From Micromonospora lupini str. Lupac 08 (lineage in GTDB: Bacteria; Actinomycetota; Actinomycetes; Mycobacteriales; Micromonosporaceae), in the NCBI RefSeq assembly GCF_000297395.2, contig NZ_HF570108.1, positions 4,429,910 to 4,493,909 of the forward strand: a stretch of 64,000 nucleotides of DNA, read 5' to 3'. Position numbers and translations under genes: made by a program. Positions 47,695 through 57,247 of the stretch are shown piece by piece. Numbering within the stretch: position 1 is the stretch's first letter; the number at the start of each line of letters is the position of its first letter. Below the pieces are notes generated by a model. It made no database searches. It was not told the origin of the DNA and was given only the letters and a program-made list of their open reading frames with translations.

Positions 47695-47765
47695 TCGCCA
47701 CGTGGCGGCGGTGCGGTAGTCGCCACGTGGCGGCGGTGCGGTAGTCGCCACGTGGCGGCGGTGCG
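47682..47765. repeat. 25-base tandem repeat, about 3.4 copies
   Basis: GGCGGTGCGGTAGTCGCCAC plus GTGGC repeats exactly at 47682, 47707 and 47732, with a partial fourth copy. The first copy spans the reductase stop codon. Each unit contains a short palindrome (CCACGTGG). It lies 3' of the reductase and beyond the end of the minus-strand hydrolase gene. Confidence 0.85.
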
Positions 47766-47818
47766 CCGCGGAGGCCCGTCGACGACTCCGCGGCGCGCCG
47801 CCGGGTCGGCGGTCGCGC

Positions 47819-48805
47819 TCAGCCGCCCACGGTGACGGTCTCGACGAGCCCGGACGTCGGGGCCGGGCCACCCTCGTAGAGGTCGACGTAGAGCCGGAGC
47901 AGCTCGTCGGCGTCGGTGCCGAGCGCGGTGAGGTCGAGGGTGTTGTGGCGGACGCCCCACGACTCCGGCAGCGCGCAGACCCGCAGTGCGATCCCGTTCG
48001 CCCGCGCGATCCGGCGCGGCACGGTCACCGCGGCGCCGGGGTGCACCACCGCGTCGAGCGGGCTGATCGCCACGGCCGCGCTCAGCAGGCCGGTCCGTCG
48101 GGGCGGACGCGGCAGCGTCCGTGCGATCGTCAGGTACTGCGTGACTGCGGAGAACGAGTATCCCCGCGAGTTGACACGGTCGCGCAGGAGGCGACGCCCG
48201 TACAGCGTGATGAGTGGTCGGACCGCGAAGGCCGGCGCCTGCCGGGGATCCGGGCCGAAGAACGGCGACAGCACCAGCAGCCGCCGCACGACGTCGCCAC
48301 GGACCTGGGCCAGCCAGGCGGCCAGCACCGCGCCGCCGGAGATGCCCACGACACCCACCTCGTCCCCCAGGCCCGCCGCGACCGTCACGGCCTGGGCGGC
48401 GTACGTCGTCAGCTCGGCGGCCCCGACCCGGTGGTGGGCCCGCCTGTCGACGGTGCCGTGGTGCGGCGCCCGCGGTATCCACACGTTGTAGCCCCGGGCG
48501 AAGAACACCTCGGCCAACTCGTCGTACTGCTCCGGCGCGAGGGTGTACCCGTGCAGCAGCAGCACCGCCCTGCCGGTACGCGAGCCGTGGCTCAGCAGGC
48601 GGCTGCGCGACTCCGGTCGGACCTCCGGATCCGCTGCCTCCGCCGCCCGGATGGTCTCGGCGACACCGGTGGCGGCGTCGAAGTCCAGCGGGTCGGCCGG
48701 TGCGAGCCGCAGCGCACGGCGGCCCAGCGGCCAGAGGTAGAGCCCGGCGACCGCCGCCACGACGAGCGCCGATCCGCCGACGACGAGGGCGATGATCTCC
48801 GGCAT
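47819..48805 (-). CDS. Membrane-anchored alpha/beta hydrolase
   Basis: The likely ATG is at 48805 (MPEIIALVVGGSALVVAAVA), with a GTG at 48811 as alternative. One N-terminal membrane helix is followed by an alpha/beta-hydrolase domain: RAVLLLHGYTLAPEQYDELA, nucleophile elbow VGISGGAVLAAWL and later AISPLDAVVHPG. The usual G-x-S-x-G motif is present as GISGG. It probably hydrolyses an ester or amide near the membrane; the substrate is unknown. It is followed by the 25-base repeat region and preceded by the terminator of the GNAT gene. Confidence 0.85.
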   Translation of the reverse strand: MPEIIALVVGGSALVVAAVAGLYLWPLGRRALRLAPADPLDFDAATGVAETIRAAEAADPEVRPESRSRLLSHGSRTGRAVLLLHGYTLAPEQYDELAEVFFARGYNVWIPRAPHHGTVDRRAHHRVGAAELTTYAAQAVTVAAGLGDEVGVVGISGGAVLAAWLAQVRGDVVRRLLVLSPFFGPDPRQAPAFAVRPLITLYGRRLLRDRVNSRGYSFSAVTQYLTIARTLPRPPRRTGLLSAAVAISPLDAVVHPGAAVTVPRRIARANGIALRVCALPESWGVRHNTLDLTALGTDADELLRLYVDLYEGGPAPTSGLVETVTVGG

Positions 48806-48845
48806 GGGCACAGATCCTGACAGGACGCGGCGGTGCCGCCGGTGT

Positions 48846-48878
48846 GGGGTGCGCCCCGGGTGACGCGGGGCGCACCCC
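48846..48878 (-). terminator. Terminator after the GNAT-like gene
   Basis: A perfect 12-base-pair stem (GGGGTGCGCCCC with GGGGCGCACCCC) and a 9-base loop lie just 3' of the minus-strand gene ending at 48886. Confidence 0.8.
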
Positions 48879-48885
48879 CGAACGG

Positions 48886-49782
48886 CTACGCCGTCTCGGC
48901 CGGCGGTTCGAACAGCACGCGCGAGCGGAGTTGCCGGAACCCGGTGCGTTCCAGCTCGGCGAGCACCGCGACGCGGTGGGCGTCCACGTCGGCGATCACC
49001 TCCCGGGCGCCTCCGGCGGCGAGCACCCGGACCGCCTCGGCGAGCAGCTCACCGCGGGCCGCGTCGTCGAGCAGGCCGAGGTACGCCAGGAGTGGGTAGC
49101 AGGCGTCGCCGGCCGTGCCGACCAGGCCCACCGGCTGCCCGTCCTGCACCCCGACGCGCCACTTGTCGGTCGACTCCCCCAGCCAGGCCAGCGGATCGGT
49201 GGCCAGGTCGACGCCGGCGACGGTACGCGCGATCTCCGCGCCGGTCAGCACGTCCGGCTGCGCGATGCGGGCGACCAGGGCGTTGATCTCCGCCGTGTCC
49301 ACTGGTGGACGGAAGCTGTACCGCCCGGAGGTCGTCGGCAGTGGCGTGCCCGTCCACGAGCACCTCAGCCGCTCGCCCTGTTCGACGAGCCCGGCGAGCC
49401 GCGCCGCCTCCATCGGCGCGGCGACCACGGCCAGCACCTCGGGTCGGCGTCGCCAGTGCGCGGGCAGGGCGGCGTAGTAGGCAACGGGACCACCCAGCGC
49501 CTCGTGGGCGGCGTGCAGCAGCGCGGCGCCCACCTCCGGCTCGGCGGCCAGGTCGAAGCGTTCCAGCCAGGGGGCGCCCACCGCCCCGGGCGGGAGCAGC
49601 CAGGCGGCCCGGCCGACGACCTGGCCGGCGCGGAGGGCGATCCAGGTGTGCTCGGGTCGGTAGCCGCCGCCGGTGATGCCGTCGGCGTACGCGACCTGCC
49701 GCAGCTGGGGCAGCGGATCGATCATGGAGTCGAACAGGTTTTCCTCGCCCGCGACGAGCGGGCGGATGACGAGACTGGTCAT
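48886..49782 (-). CDS. GNAT-like acetyltransferase, two-domain
   Basis: The chosen ATG at 49782 (MTSLVIRPLVAGEENLFDSM) has CCGGAGG upstream; the frame extends to 49857 only as an arginine-rich shadow. The 298-residue product has an N-terminal GNAT-like half (TWIALRAGQVVGRAAWLLPP) and a second half with WRVGVQDGQPVGLVGTAG, LAYLGLLDDAARGELLAEAV and an ending VLAELERTGFRQLRSRVLF. It resembles tandem GNAT proteins in which one half has lost acetyl-CoA binding. The acceptor is unknown. A short ORF with a strong ribosome site lies directly upstream. Confidence 0.8.
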   Translation of the reverse strand: MTSLVIRPLVAGEENLFDSMIDPLPQLRQVAYADGITGGGYRPEHTWIALRAGQVVGRAAWLLPPGAVGAPWLERFDLAAEPEVGAALLHAAHEALGGPVAYYAALPAHWRRRPEVLAVVAAPMEAARLAGLVEQGERLRCSWTGTPLPTTSGRYSFRPPVDTAEINALVARIAQPDVLTGAEIARTVAGVDLATDPLAWLGESTDKWRVGVQDGQPVGLVGTAGDACYPLLAYLGLLDDAARGELLAEAVRVLAAGGAREVIADVDAHRVAVLAELERTGFRQLRSRVLFEPPAETA

Positions 49783-49813
49783 TGGCGGACCTCCGGAAAG
49801 CGAGCGCCCCGGG

Positions 49814-49864
49814 TCAGATCCGCGTGGACGCCGGTGCGCGGAGGGGGCGCAGAACATCGGACAT
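49814..49864 (-). CDS. 16-residue leader peptide upstream of the GNAT-like gene
   Basis: MSDVLRPLRAPASTRI starts at the ATG at 49864, with a perfect AGGAGG eight bases upstream, and stops at 49814, 31 bases before the GNAT start. The ribosome site is much stronger than expected for a chance ORF. It could be a regulatory leader or a genuine small peptide. No terminator/antiterminator pair was identified. Confidence 0.45.
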   Translation of the reverse strand: MSDVLRPLRAPASTRI

Positions 49865-49947
49865 TGTTCTGACCTCCTCTCGGCTCGACGGCGTGCCCGC
49901 CACCTTACGCGACGCGCCGGCGGCGCTCAACGCCCAGCGGGCTCGGC

Positions 49948-51147
49948 TCACAACGTCGGGTTGGTCTCCGAGCCGCGTTGGTGGACCTGCCCGTCGGCGA
50001 CGGCGATCCCGGCGAGGATCAACGCGGCCACGGCGGTCACGGCGACCGGTGGGAGGAAGACGCTGGGCAGCGCGGCCACCGCCAGCACCAGCGCGCCGAC
50101 GAACAACATCCGGCAGCGCGGCGCGGACGGGTACTTGCGCTCCAGGTAGCTCCGGCCGAGCAGGAACAGCACCGGGCCGCCGAAGATGATGGCCACCAGA
50201 GCCCAGTCGATGGGCGGATCGGGATCCTCGATGACCTGCCCGAAGCCGACGGCGGTGCAGATGATCCCGCCGACGATCAACAGCAGGCTGTAGCTTGCCC
50301 ACCGGGACAGCTCCAGGCCCTCCCCGCTGGCGCTGCCGGTGGCCTGTCGACCCGGCCCGACGTGGTAGAAGTAGATCCGCCAGAAGGCCACCACCGACAC
50401 GAACGCCGCGACGAGGGTGACGGTCCGCCCGGTCGAGAAGCCCGGGAAGCTGACGGCGGCGCCGGCTTCGAGCACCACCTCGGCCAGCGCGATCATGAAG
50501 AACTGGTTGTACCGCTCGGCGAGGTGCACCTGGGAGACCTCGGCCATGCTGGTGAGCGGTCGTCGGCCGCGCCGGGGCACGGGCCAGTTGGTGGCGAGGC
50601 CGATCAGCTCGACGGCCAGCGCGAGGGTCCAGAAGACGCCCCGACCGAGGCCTCCGTCGATGCCGCCGCTGATCCAGAGAACGCCGGACACCGTGTGCCA
50701 GGTGAGCACCCGGATAGCGAACGCCTGGCTCGGATGGCCCCGCAGCGCGAACGTCAGGTAGAGCGGTCTGCCGATCTGGATGAGGACGTACGTGCAGGCG
50801 AAGATCACGCCGCGCTGGCCGAACGCCTGCGGCAGGGATACCGCCAGCACCAGCGTGCCGAACATCGTGGCGAGAAGGACGACCTGGAGGTCCACGCGGC
50901 GTGGGTCGTAGGTGCTCGCCAACTGGGCGTTGAGCGACCAGATCACCCACACCGCCGTGAAGAACAGCAGCGTCTGGCCCGCCTCGGACAGCAGCGTGTG
51001 CCGGACGATGGTCAGGTCGTCGGCCACCCGCCCGGCGAGGCGGGCGAGCGCGAAGACGTACACGATGTCGAAGAGCAGCTCCAGGACGGTCGCCGAGCGC
51101 GGGCTCCTGCTGTCGGCCAGCCCGCGCATCCAGGTGCGCGTCAGCAT
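49948..51147 (-). CDS. Low-temperature requirement protein A (LtrA) family membrane protein
   Basis: This 399-residue protein has about ten membrane helices. The family signature is present: SATVLELLFDIVYVFALARL near the start, HLAERYNQFFMIALAEVVLE in the middle and YFYHVGPGRQA after it. LtrA was named from a Listeria gene for growth in the cold; in actinomycetes its function is unknown. The preceding gene on the same strand ends 79 bases away. Confidence 0.9.
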   Translation of the reverse strand: MLTRTWMRGLADSRSPRSATVLELLFDIVYVFALARLAGRVADDLTIVRHTLLSEAGQTLLFFTAVWVIWSLNAQLASTYDPRRVDLQVVLLATMFGTLVLAVSLPQAFGQRGVIFACTYVLIQIGRPLYLTFALRGHPSQAFAIRVLTWHTVSGVLWISGGIDGGLGRGVFWTLALAVELIGLATNWPVPRRGRRPLTSMAEVSQVHLAERYNQFFMIALAEVVLEAGAAVSFPGFSTGRTVTLVAAFVSVVAFWRIYFYHVGPGRQATGSASGEGLELSRWASYSLLLIVGGIICTAVGFGQVIEDPDPPIDWALVAIIFGGPVLFLLGRSYLERKYPSAPRCRMLFVGALVLAVAALPSVFLPPVAVTAVAALILAGIAVADGQVHQRGSETNPTL

Positions 51148-51226
51148 GGCCGCACCCCCTCGCCGACCGGTCCCGCCTCGTACCCGTTGAGGGGACTTTA
51201 TCCCGGTCTGTCGGTACGCCCGGTGG

Positions 51227-52654
51227 TTATGCCGGATCGCCCGGTGGACGGTCGCCGACGCCGGCTCGCGCCCGGCGGACGCCGCGCCCCCACCGCCTCC
51301 CCCGCCTCGTCCGGGCCCGCCGCCCCGGTCGGACCCGCCGGTCCGTGCGCAGGCCCGCGCGGCCGAGCAGCCGGATCAGCAGCCAGCAGAACAGCGCCAA
51401 CGCGCCGAACAGGGCGATGGTCACGACCCGCCAGCGCATGCTGTCGACCTGCAACATCTCCGGCAGCAGCGCCGCGACGCCGGCGACCGCGGTGACCGCG
51501 AACAGCCACTGGAGGCGCTGCTGGAACAGCGCCGTCTGCAACCCGAAGAGCTGGCTCAGATTGCTGCGCAGCAGTTCGAGGCGCTGCCGGGCCGCCTGGA
51601 GGTGCCGGGGCACCCGCAGTCCGTCGATGAGGAACGTGGCCACCGCGATGCGCATCGGATCGCGGTACATGAGGTCCACGTTGCCCACCTCGGCGAGCCC
51701 TCGGCTCAGTTGCAGTTGGACCCGCGCCAGTTGGGTGATGCGCGCGCCGAGCGAGTGACCCGGTCCGACGAGTTCGTCGCGGTCGTTCGGGTCGACCCCC
51801 ACCCACAGCTGGCAGAAGAACCACTGGGCGTGGATCTGGCCGTACATGTCCTGCACCATCCGCACGGCCGGCGTCGCGCCCTCCACCCCGTCGTGCAGGA
51901 CGGCTACGGTGGACCAGCCGGTGGTGCGGACCAGCAGGCCGGGCAGGCGCAGCGGCCCGTCGTCGGCCGCCGAGCCCGAGGTCACCGGCAGCGCGGAGAG
52001 CCGCAGCAGCGACTCCACCAGCGGGTCGTTCTCGTCCCGCTCCGGACCGCGCAGCACGAAGAACTGGCGCATGTTCTGGAACGGGTACCGGCGTTCCCGA
52101 GGCTCGAAGCCGGCCGACACGCGCAGGATGGCGCGGACCGCCTGCACGTGGGCGGCCACGGTCAGCCCGCCGTGCTCCCGCGGCTCTGCCTCGATCACGC
52201 TGAGGTGCCCGGCCAGGTTCGGCGGGAAGGTGTCCAGGTCGCGCAGGTGCCGGAAGTAGTCGAGGGTGTTCTCGCGGACGAGGTCGTCGTAGAACCGGCA
52301 GATGTCCTCGGTGCTGACCGCCGGCTCCGGCGCGGCGAACCGCAGATCCACCGAGATCACGCCGAGCGCCGGGTAGATCACGATCCGGGTGCTCGTCGCC
52401 CAGGTCGTACGGCCGATCCGCACCGGCGACGTGCCGAGGGAGATCTGCAGCACCGGTGGGTGGGTGGCCAGGTAGGAGATGTTGTACGCCCGGGTCTCCT
52501 CGTGCTGCACGACGTCGACCGAGGTGGCGCCCAGCCCGGCGAGCAGCGGGAGCGCGGGCTCCACGTCCTGCACCGTGCCGCCGAGGTCGAACTTGACCGG
52601 CACGTACACGTGATCGATATCGAGGGCCACGTATTCATTCTGGGCGTACGGCAC
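51227..52654 (-). CDS. Protein with large soluble domain and two C-terminal membrane helices, unknown
   Basis: This 475-residue protein from 52654 (MPYAQNEYVALDIDHVYVPV) has a mixed alpha/beta N-terminal two-thirds and a coiled helical segment (RHLQAARQRLELLRSNLSQL). Two membrane helices follow (LQWLFAVTAVAGVAALL, WRVVTIALFGALALFCWLL), then a very basic tail (RRARTRRGRRWGRG). The topology of a large cytosolic domain plus two C-terminal helices is reminiscent of CorA or RMD1-like channels, but no GMN motif or other family signature is seen. It follows the epimerase gene by 24 bases and is probably in its operon. Confidence 0.7.
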   Translation of the reverse strand: MPYAQNEYVALDIDHVYVPVKFDLGGTVQDVEPALPLLAGLGATSVDVVQHEETRAYNISYLATHPPVLQISLGTSPVRIGRTTWATSTRIVIYPALGVISVDLRFAAPEPAVSTEDICRFYDDLVRENTLDYFRHLRDLDTFPPNLAGHLSVIEAEPREHGGLTVAAHVQAVRAILRVSAGFEPRERRYPFQNMRQFFVLRGPERDENDPLVESLLRLSALPVTSGSAADDGPLRLPGLLVRTTGWSTVAVLHDGVEGATPAVRMVQDMYGQIHAQWFFCQLWVGVDPNDRDELVGPGHSLGARITQLARVQLQLSRGLAEVGNVDLMYRDPMRIAVATFLIDGLRVPRHLQAARQRLELLRSNLSQLFGLQTALFQQRLQWLFAVTAVAGVAALLPEMLQVDSMRWRVVTIALFGALALFCWLLIRLLGRAGLRTDRRVRPGRRARTRRGRRWGRGVRRARAGVGDRPPGDPA

Positions 52655-52678
52655 AACCGGGTTACGCGCCGAGGTGGC

Positions 52679-53572
52679 CTACCGGAGGTCGACGTGGTCG
52701 CGCCACGAGTGCCGGGGCTCGTAGCCCAGCACCCGCCGCGCCTTGTCGATGCTGAGCAGGGTCTCGTGCTCGCCGAGGTCCTTGCGGATCTCGACACCCG
52801 GGTAGACCTCGGCCATCAGGGTGGCGCTCGACGTGGTCATGACGGTGTCGGCGTTGGCGATGATGAACACGTCCGCGCCGGGCCGGTCGTACGCGAGCGC
52901 CCGCTCGACCGCCTGGGCGCCGTCGCGGGCGTCGATGTAGCCCCACAGGTTCCACCGCCGGGAGCGCGGATCGGCGTCGAAGGAGGGGAACGGCGCGTAG
53001 TCCTCGACGTCCATCACGTTGGAGAACCGCAGACCCACCATGACCAGCTCCGGGTCCCACCGGCAGAAGTGCCGCGCCATCTCCTCCTCCAGCACCTTGT
53101 TCAGCGAGTACGTCGACTCCGGTCGCGGCGCGTACTCCTCGTCGACGGGCGCGTATGGCGGCGGGGTGTCGAACGGCAAGCCGAGCACTGTCTCGCTGGA
53201 CGCCCACACCACCCGCCGGATGCCGGCAGCCCGGGCGGCGGCGAAGACGTTGTACGTCGCGGCGGAGTTGTTCGCGAACGTGGCCGCGTTGGACATCAGC
53301 CCGGGCGCCGGGACCGCGGCCAGGTGCACGACCGCCTCGATGCTGCCGGCGTGCTCGTCGGCGCCCCCGGTGAACGCCTCCACCACCTGCCCGTAGTCGG
53401 TCAGGTCGACGAGCAGGAACTCGCCGTCGACGTCGCGGGGGTCGCGCCCGCCGACACGGTCCACGGCCAACACGTCGACGCCCACGCCGCGCAGGTGGGC
53501 GACAACGGCGCGGCCGAGCTTGCCGGTGGCGCCGGTGACGACGACGCGTCCGGGGAGTACGGAGTCGCTCAT
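52679..53572 (-). CDS. NAD-dependent epimerase/dehydratase (extended SDR)
   Basis: The chosen ATG is at 53572 (MSDSVLPGRVVVTGATGKLG); the upstream frame is low complexity. The 297-residue product has the Rossmann motif VVVTGATGKLGRAVV (GxxGxxG), VHLAAVPAP, the active-site region SSETVLG and Y-x3-K as YSLNK. It acts on nucleotide sugars or similar substrates with NAD; the substrate is not predictable. It is divergent from the VOC gene. Confidence 0.92.
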   Translation of the reverse strand: MSDSVLPGRVVVTGATGKLGRAVVAHLRGVGVDVLAVDRVGGRDPRDVDGEFLLVDLTDYGQVVEAFTGGADEHAGSIEAVVHLAAVPAPGLMSNAATFANNSAATYNVFAAARAAGIRRVVWASSETVLGLPFDTPPPYAPVDEEYAPRPESTYSLNKVLEEEMARHFCRWDPELVMVGLRFSNVMDVEDYAPFPSFDADPRSRRWNLWGYIDARDGAQAVERALAYDRPGADVFIIANADTVMTTSSATLMAEVYPGVEIRKDLGEHETLLSIDKARRVLGYEPRHSWRDHVDLR

Positions 53573-53683
53573 GGCCCCATCCTCTCCGGCCGGCCGGGAC
53601 ACCCCGCACGCGGGTGCGTCCGCGCCCGCCACCGGCCGCATCGATCAGGAATCGAGAAGTACGAGCCGGGGGGTCTACCTAGC

Positions 53684-54103
53684 ATGGCCAGCATGGACAT
53701 CACCATTCACACGACAGTTCTTCCGCACGTCGACCCGGACGCCTCGGTGGCCTTCTACCGCGACGTGCTCGGCTTCGAGGTCCGCACGGACGTCGGTCAG
53801 GGCACGATGCGGTGGATCACCGTCGGCCCCGTCGACCAGCCCGGCACGTCCATCCTCCTGGCCCCGCCGGCCGCGGACCCGGGCATCACCGAGGACGAGC
53901 GGCGCACCATCGCCGAGATGATGGCCAAGGGCACCTACGGGTGGATCCTGCTGGCCACCCACGACCTGGACGGCACCTTCGAGAAGGTGCAGGCCGGCGA
54001 CGCCGAGGTCGTCCAGGAGCCGACCGAGCAGCCGTACGGCATCCGCGACTGCGCCTTCCGCGATCCGGCCGGCAACATGGTCCGCATCCAGGAACTGCGC
54101 TGA
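53684..54103 (+). CDS. VOC-family (glyoxalase-like) protein
   Basis: The 139-residue protein starts MASMDITIHTTVLPHVDPDA; an internal ATG at 53693 is equally possible. It has the VOC fold landmarks DPDASVAFYRDVLGFEVRTD and AFRDPAGNMVRIQEL. Metal-ligand positions appear as H (VLPHVDP) and E (RIQEL). Members include dioxygenases, glyoxalases and resistance proteins that bind small toxic molecules. No resistance gene signature is specific enough to name. Confidence 0.9.
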   Translation: MASMDITIHTTVLPHVDPDASVAFYRDVLGFEVRTDVGQGTMRWITVGPVDQPGTSILLAPPAADPGITEDERRTIAEMMAKGTYGWILLATHDLDGTFEKVQAGDAEVVQEPTEQPYGIRDCAFRDPAGNMVRIQELR

Positions 54104-54251
54104 GCCATGTGTCTCGCCGCCTGGGGACGCGCACGCGCCGAGCAGCAGCGCCTCGACGACCTCGCACGACTGCCGCACGTGCCGGACCTGTCGTTGGTCG
54201 CGGCGGGGGCGACCGGACCGATGAGGGATCACGAGGTGGACGGGGGAAGAC

Positions 54252-54707
54252 ATGGCGAGCACGCCACCGCGGGGGCGTGAGGAGCGGTTGAGAGACACGC
54301 GCAAGAGACTGGAGAACGACGTGGACCTCTGGGTCGCCACGTCGGGCTCCCCGGACGGCGTGCACCTCATACCTCTCTCCTACCTGTGGGACGGGACCGT
54401 GTTCCTCGTCTCGACGCCGCGCGCCTCGGTCACCGGCCGCAACCTGCTGGAAGACGGTCGGGTCCGGCTCAGCCTGGGGACGACGCGCGACGTCGTGATC
54501 GTCGACGGCGCCGCCGAGCCGTTGGACGACGCCGACCTCGGTCACGACAGGCGTGCGGCGTTCGCCGCCAGAACCGGCTTCGACCCGAGTGGAAGCGCCG
54601 AGCCCTACCAGTACTTCGTGATCCGACCACGGCGCATCCTGGCCTGGCGGGAGGCCAACGAGTTGGAGGGACGCGTCCTCATGCGCAACGGCCGCTGGCT
54701 CGACTGA
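54252..54707 (+). CDS. PPOX-class (pyridoxamine-5'-phosphate oxidase-like) protein
   Basis: This 151-residue split-barrel protein has WVATSGSPDGVHLIPLSYLW, TVFLVSTPRASVTGRNLLED and GRVRLSLGTTRDVVIVDGAA, typical of F420- or FMN-dependent oxidoreductases. An ending PYQYFVIRPRRILAWREANE supports the family. Start ATG at 54252. A second PPOX protein is encoded 101 bases downstream. Confidence 0.88.
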   Translation: MASTPPRGREERLRDTRKRLENDVDLWVATSGSPDGVHLIPLSYLWDGTVFLVSTPRASVTGRNLLEDGRVRLSLGTTRDVVIVDGAAEPLDDADLGHDRRAAFAARTGFDPSGSAEPYQYFVIRPRRILAWREANELEGRVLMRNGRWLD

Positions 54708-54808
54708 GCCCTTCGACCTCCCGCGCGCCGCGATCCGCGTCCTGGCGTGCGCGGGCCGGACGGGTGCGTACCGTGCAGGGGTAAACGCTCATGCGAGGAG
54801 GAGCCCTC

Positions 54809-55228
54809 ATGTCCAAGCCACCGCTTCCCGAGGCCGCGGTCGAGATGCTGCGGAAGCCGAACCCGGCAGTCATGACCACGCTTCGCAATGGTGGTCAGCC
54901 GGTGTCCGCCGCGACCTGGTATCTGTGGGAGGACGGTCGGATCCTGGTGAACCTGGACGAGAGCCGTCGCCGGTTGGAGCACATCCGCAACGACCCCCGG
55001 GTGTCGCTCACGGTGCTGGACGAGGCCGGCTGGTACACCCACGTCAGCATCGTCGGGCACGTCGCCGAGCTGCGTGCCGACGAGGATCTGGCGGACATCG
55101 ACAGGCTGTCGCGGCACTACACGGGCAATGACTATCCCCGGCGGGAACGCGCCCGGGTCAGCGCCCTGATCGAGATCGACCGCTGGCACGGCTGGGGTTC
55201 GCTCAAGGACAACAGCCAGGTCGGCTGA
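54809..55228 (+). CDS. PPOX-class F420-dependent oxidoreductase
   Basis: The chosen ATG at 54809 is preceded by GAGGAGGAG, a very strong ribosome site. The 139-residue product (MSKPPLPEAAVEMLRKPNPA) has VMTTLRNGGQPVSAATWYLW, ILVNLDESRRRLEHIRNDPR and SIVGHVAELRADEDLADI, the profile of actinobacterial F420-dependent PPOX enzymes. It reduces or oxidises an unknown small molecule. It differs from the preceding PPOX gene, so the two are not a recent tandem duplication. Confidence 0.9.
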   Translation: MSKPPLPEAAVEMLRKPNPAVMTTLRNGGQPVSAATWYLWEDGRILVNLDESRRRLEHIRNDPRVSLTVLDEAGWYTHVSIVGHVAELRADEDLADIDRLSRHYTGNDYPRRERARVSALIEIDRWHGWGSLKDNSQVG

Positions 55229-55286
55229 CCGTCCGCTGCGGGGACGGCGGCGGAGGGACGGCTCTTGACCGCAGAGCGTGATCGGC

Positions 55287-55323
55287 TTAACTTCATCAAT
55301 CAGATAAGTGTCTTTACTAATTC
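55287..55323 (+). promoter_or_regulatory. AT-rich promoter/operator region of the chitinase gene
   Basis: A 37-base stretch, strikingly AT-rich for this genome (TTAACTTCATCAATCAGATA, then AGTGTCTTTACTAATTC), lies 26 bases upstream of the chitinase ATG. The reverse complement contains TTAGTAAAGACACTTA, an imperfect palindrome similar in style to operators of polysaccharide-degradation genes. The assignment is tentative. Confidence 0.35.
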
Positions 55324-55348
55324 TGCTTGATCCCTCGTGGGAGTGCCG

Positions 55349-56674
<1,326 letters not shown>

Positions 56675-56685
56675 CCGCACCCGGC

Positions 56686-56719
56686 GCGGCTCCCTTGATC
56701 ACCTGATCAGGGGAGCCGC
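56686..56719. terminator. Bidirectional terminator overlapping the EACC1 gene end
   Basis: The 16-base arms GCGGCTCCCTTGATCA and TGATCAGGGGAGCCGC pair with one wobble, separated by two bases and followed by CCCCTTTT. The stop codon of the minus-strand gene lies within it. Confidence 0.8.
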
Positions 56720-57081
56720 CCCTTTTCCGGGGTCACCGCGCGCACCGCGGCCTCGATGAGGGCGGTCACCTGGTCCATGTCCCGAGCCTGGTGCACGTCC
56801 AGCTCGGCCGACCACCCGTCCGGGCCGGCGAGCCGCACCGTCAGGTTCTCGCGACGGTGGGTGAGCCAGCCGGCGACCGCCTGGACCAGCACCATGGCCG
56901 ACCCCGCGTCGCCGACCGCCACCCGCAGCACGTCCGTGTCGTCGGCCGACGCCTCATCGGGCGGCGTGGTGGTCACCCCGTCGCGCAGCCGGTCCTCGGC
57001 ACGCAGCCAGGACGCCAGCGACCGCCGAGCATCGGCGGACGGAGAATCCGGATGGACCGAGAGCGTGATCATCTCCGACAC
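56707..57081 (-). CDS. Effector-associated constant component 1 (EACC1) protein
   Basis: The chosen GTG at 57081 (VSEMITLSVHPDSPSADARR) has GGAAGGAG upstream; longer frames to 57480 are arginine-rich shadow. The 124-residue product has the EACC1 pattern: a first strand ITLSVHP, a charged helix RRSLASWLRAEDRLRDGV, a hydrophobic glycine-containing helix DAGSAMVLVQAVAGWLTHRR and strands NLTVRLAGPDGWSAELDVHQ. EACC1 proteins are small adaptors of actinobacterial NTP-dependent conflict systems, normally encoded beside a caspase-like, peptidase or other effector. Here the downstream neighbour is a converging chitinase and the upstream neighbour a divergent M14 peptidase, so no standard effector is adjacent. 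Confidence 0.8.
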   Translation of the reverse strand: MSEMITLSVHPDSPSADARRSLASWLRAEDRLRDGVTTTPPDEASADDTDVLRVAVGDAGSAMVLVQAVAGWLTHRRENLTVRLAGPDGWSAELDVHQARDMDQVTALIEAAVRAVTPEKGRLP

Positions 57082-57247
57082 GGCCTGCTCCTTCCAGAGG
57101 ACGACGAGCCCACCCGTCATCCTGCCAGTCCGCATCGGTACCGGCACGCCCTGTAGCGAAGAATGTCGATCAACCCTTGACCGCCGTGTCGGCCGGTTCA
57201 TAGGCTCCGGCCACTGCGAGGCTTTTCCCGAGAAGGGAACCCGAGAC

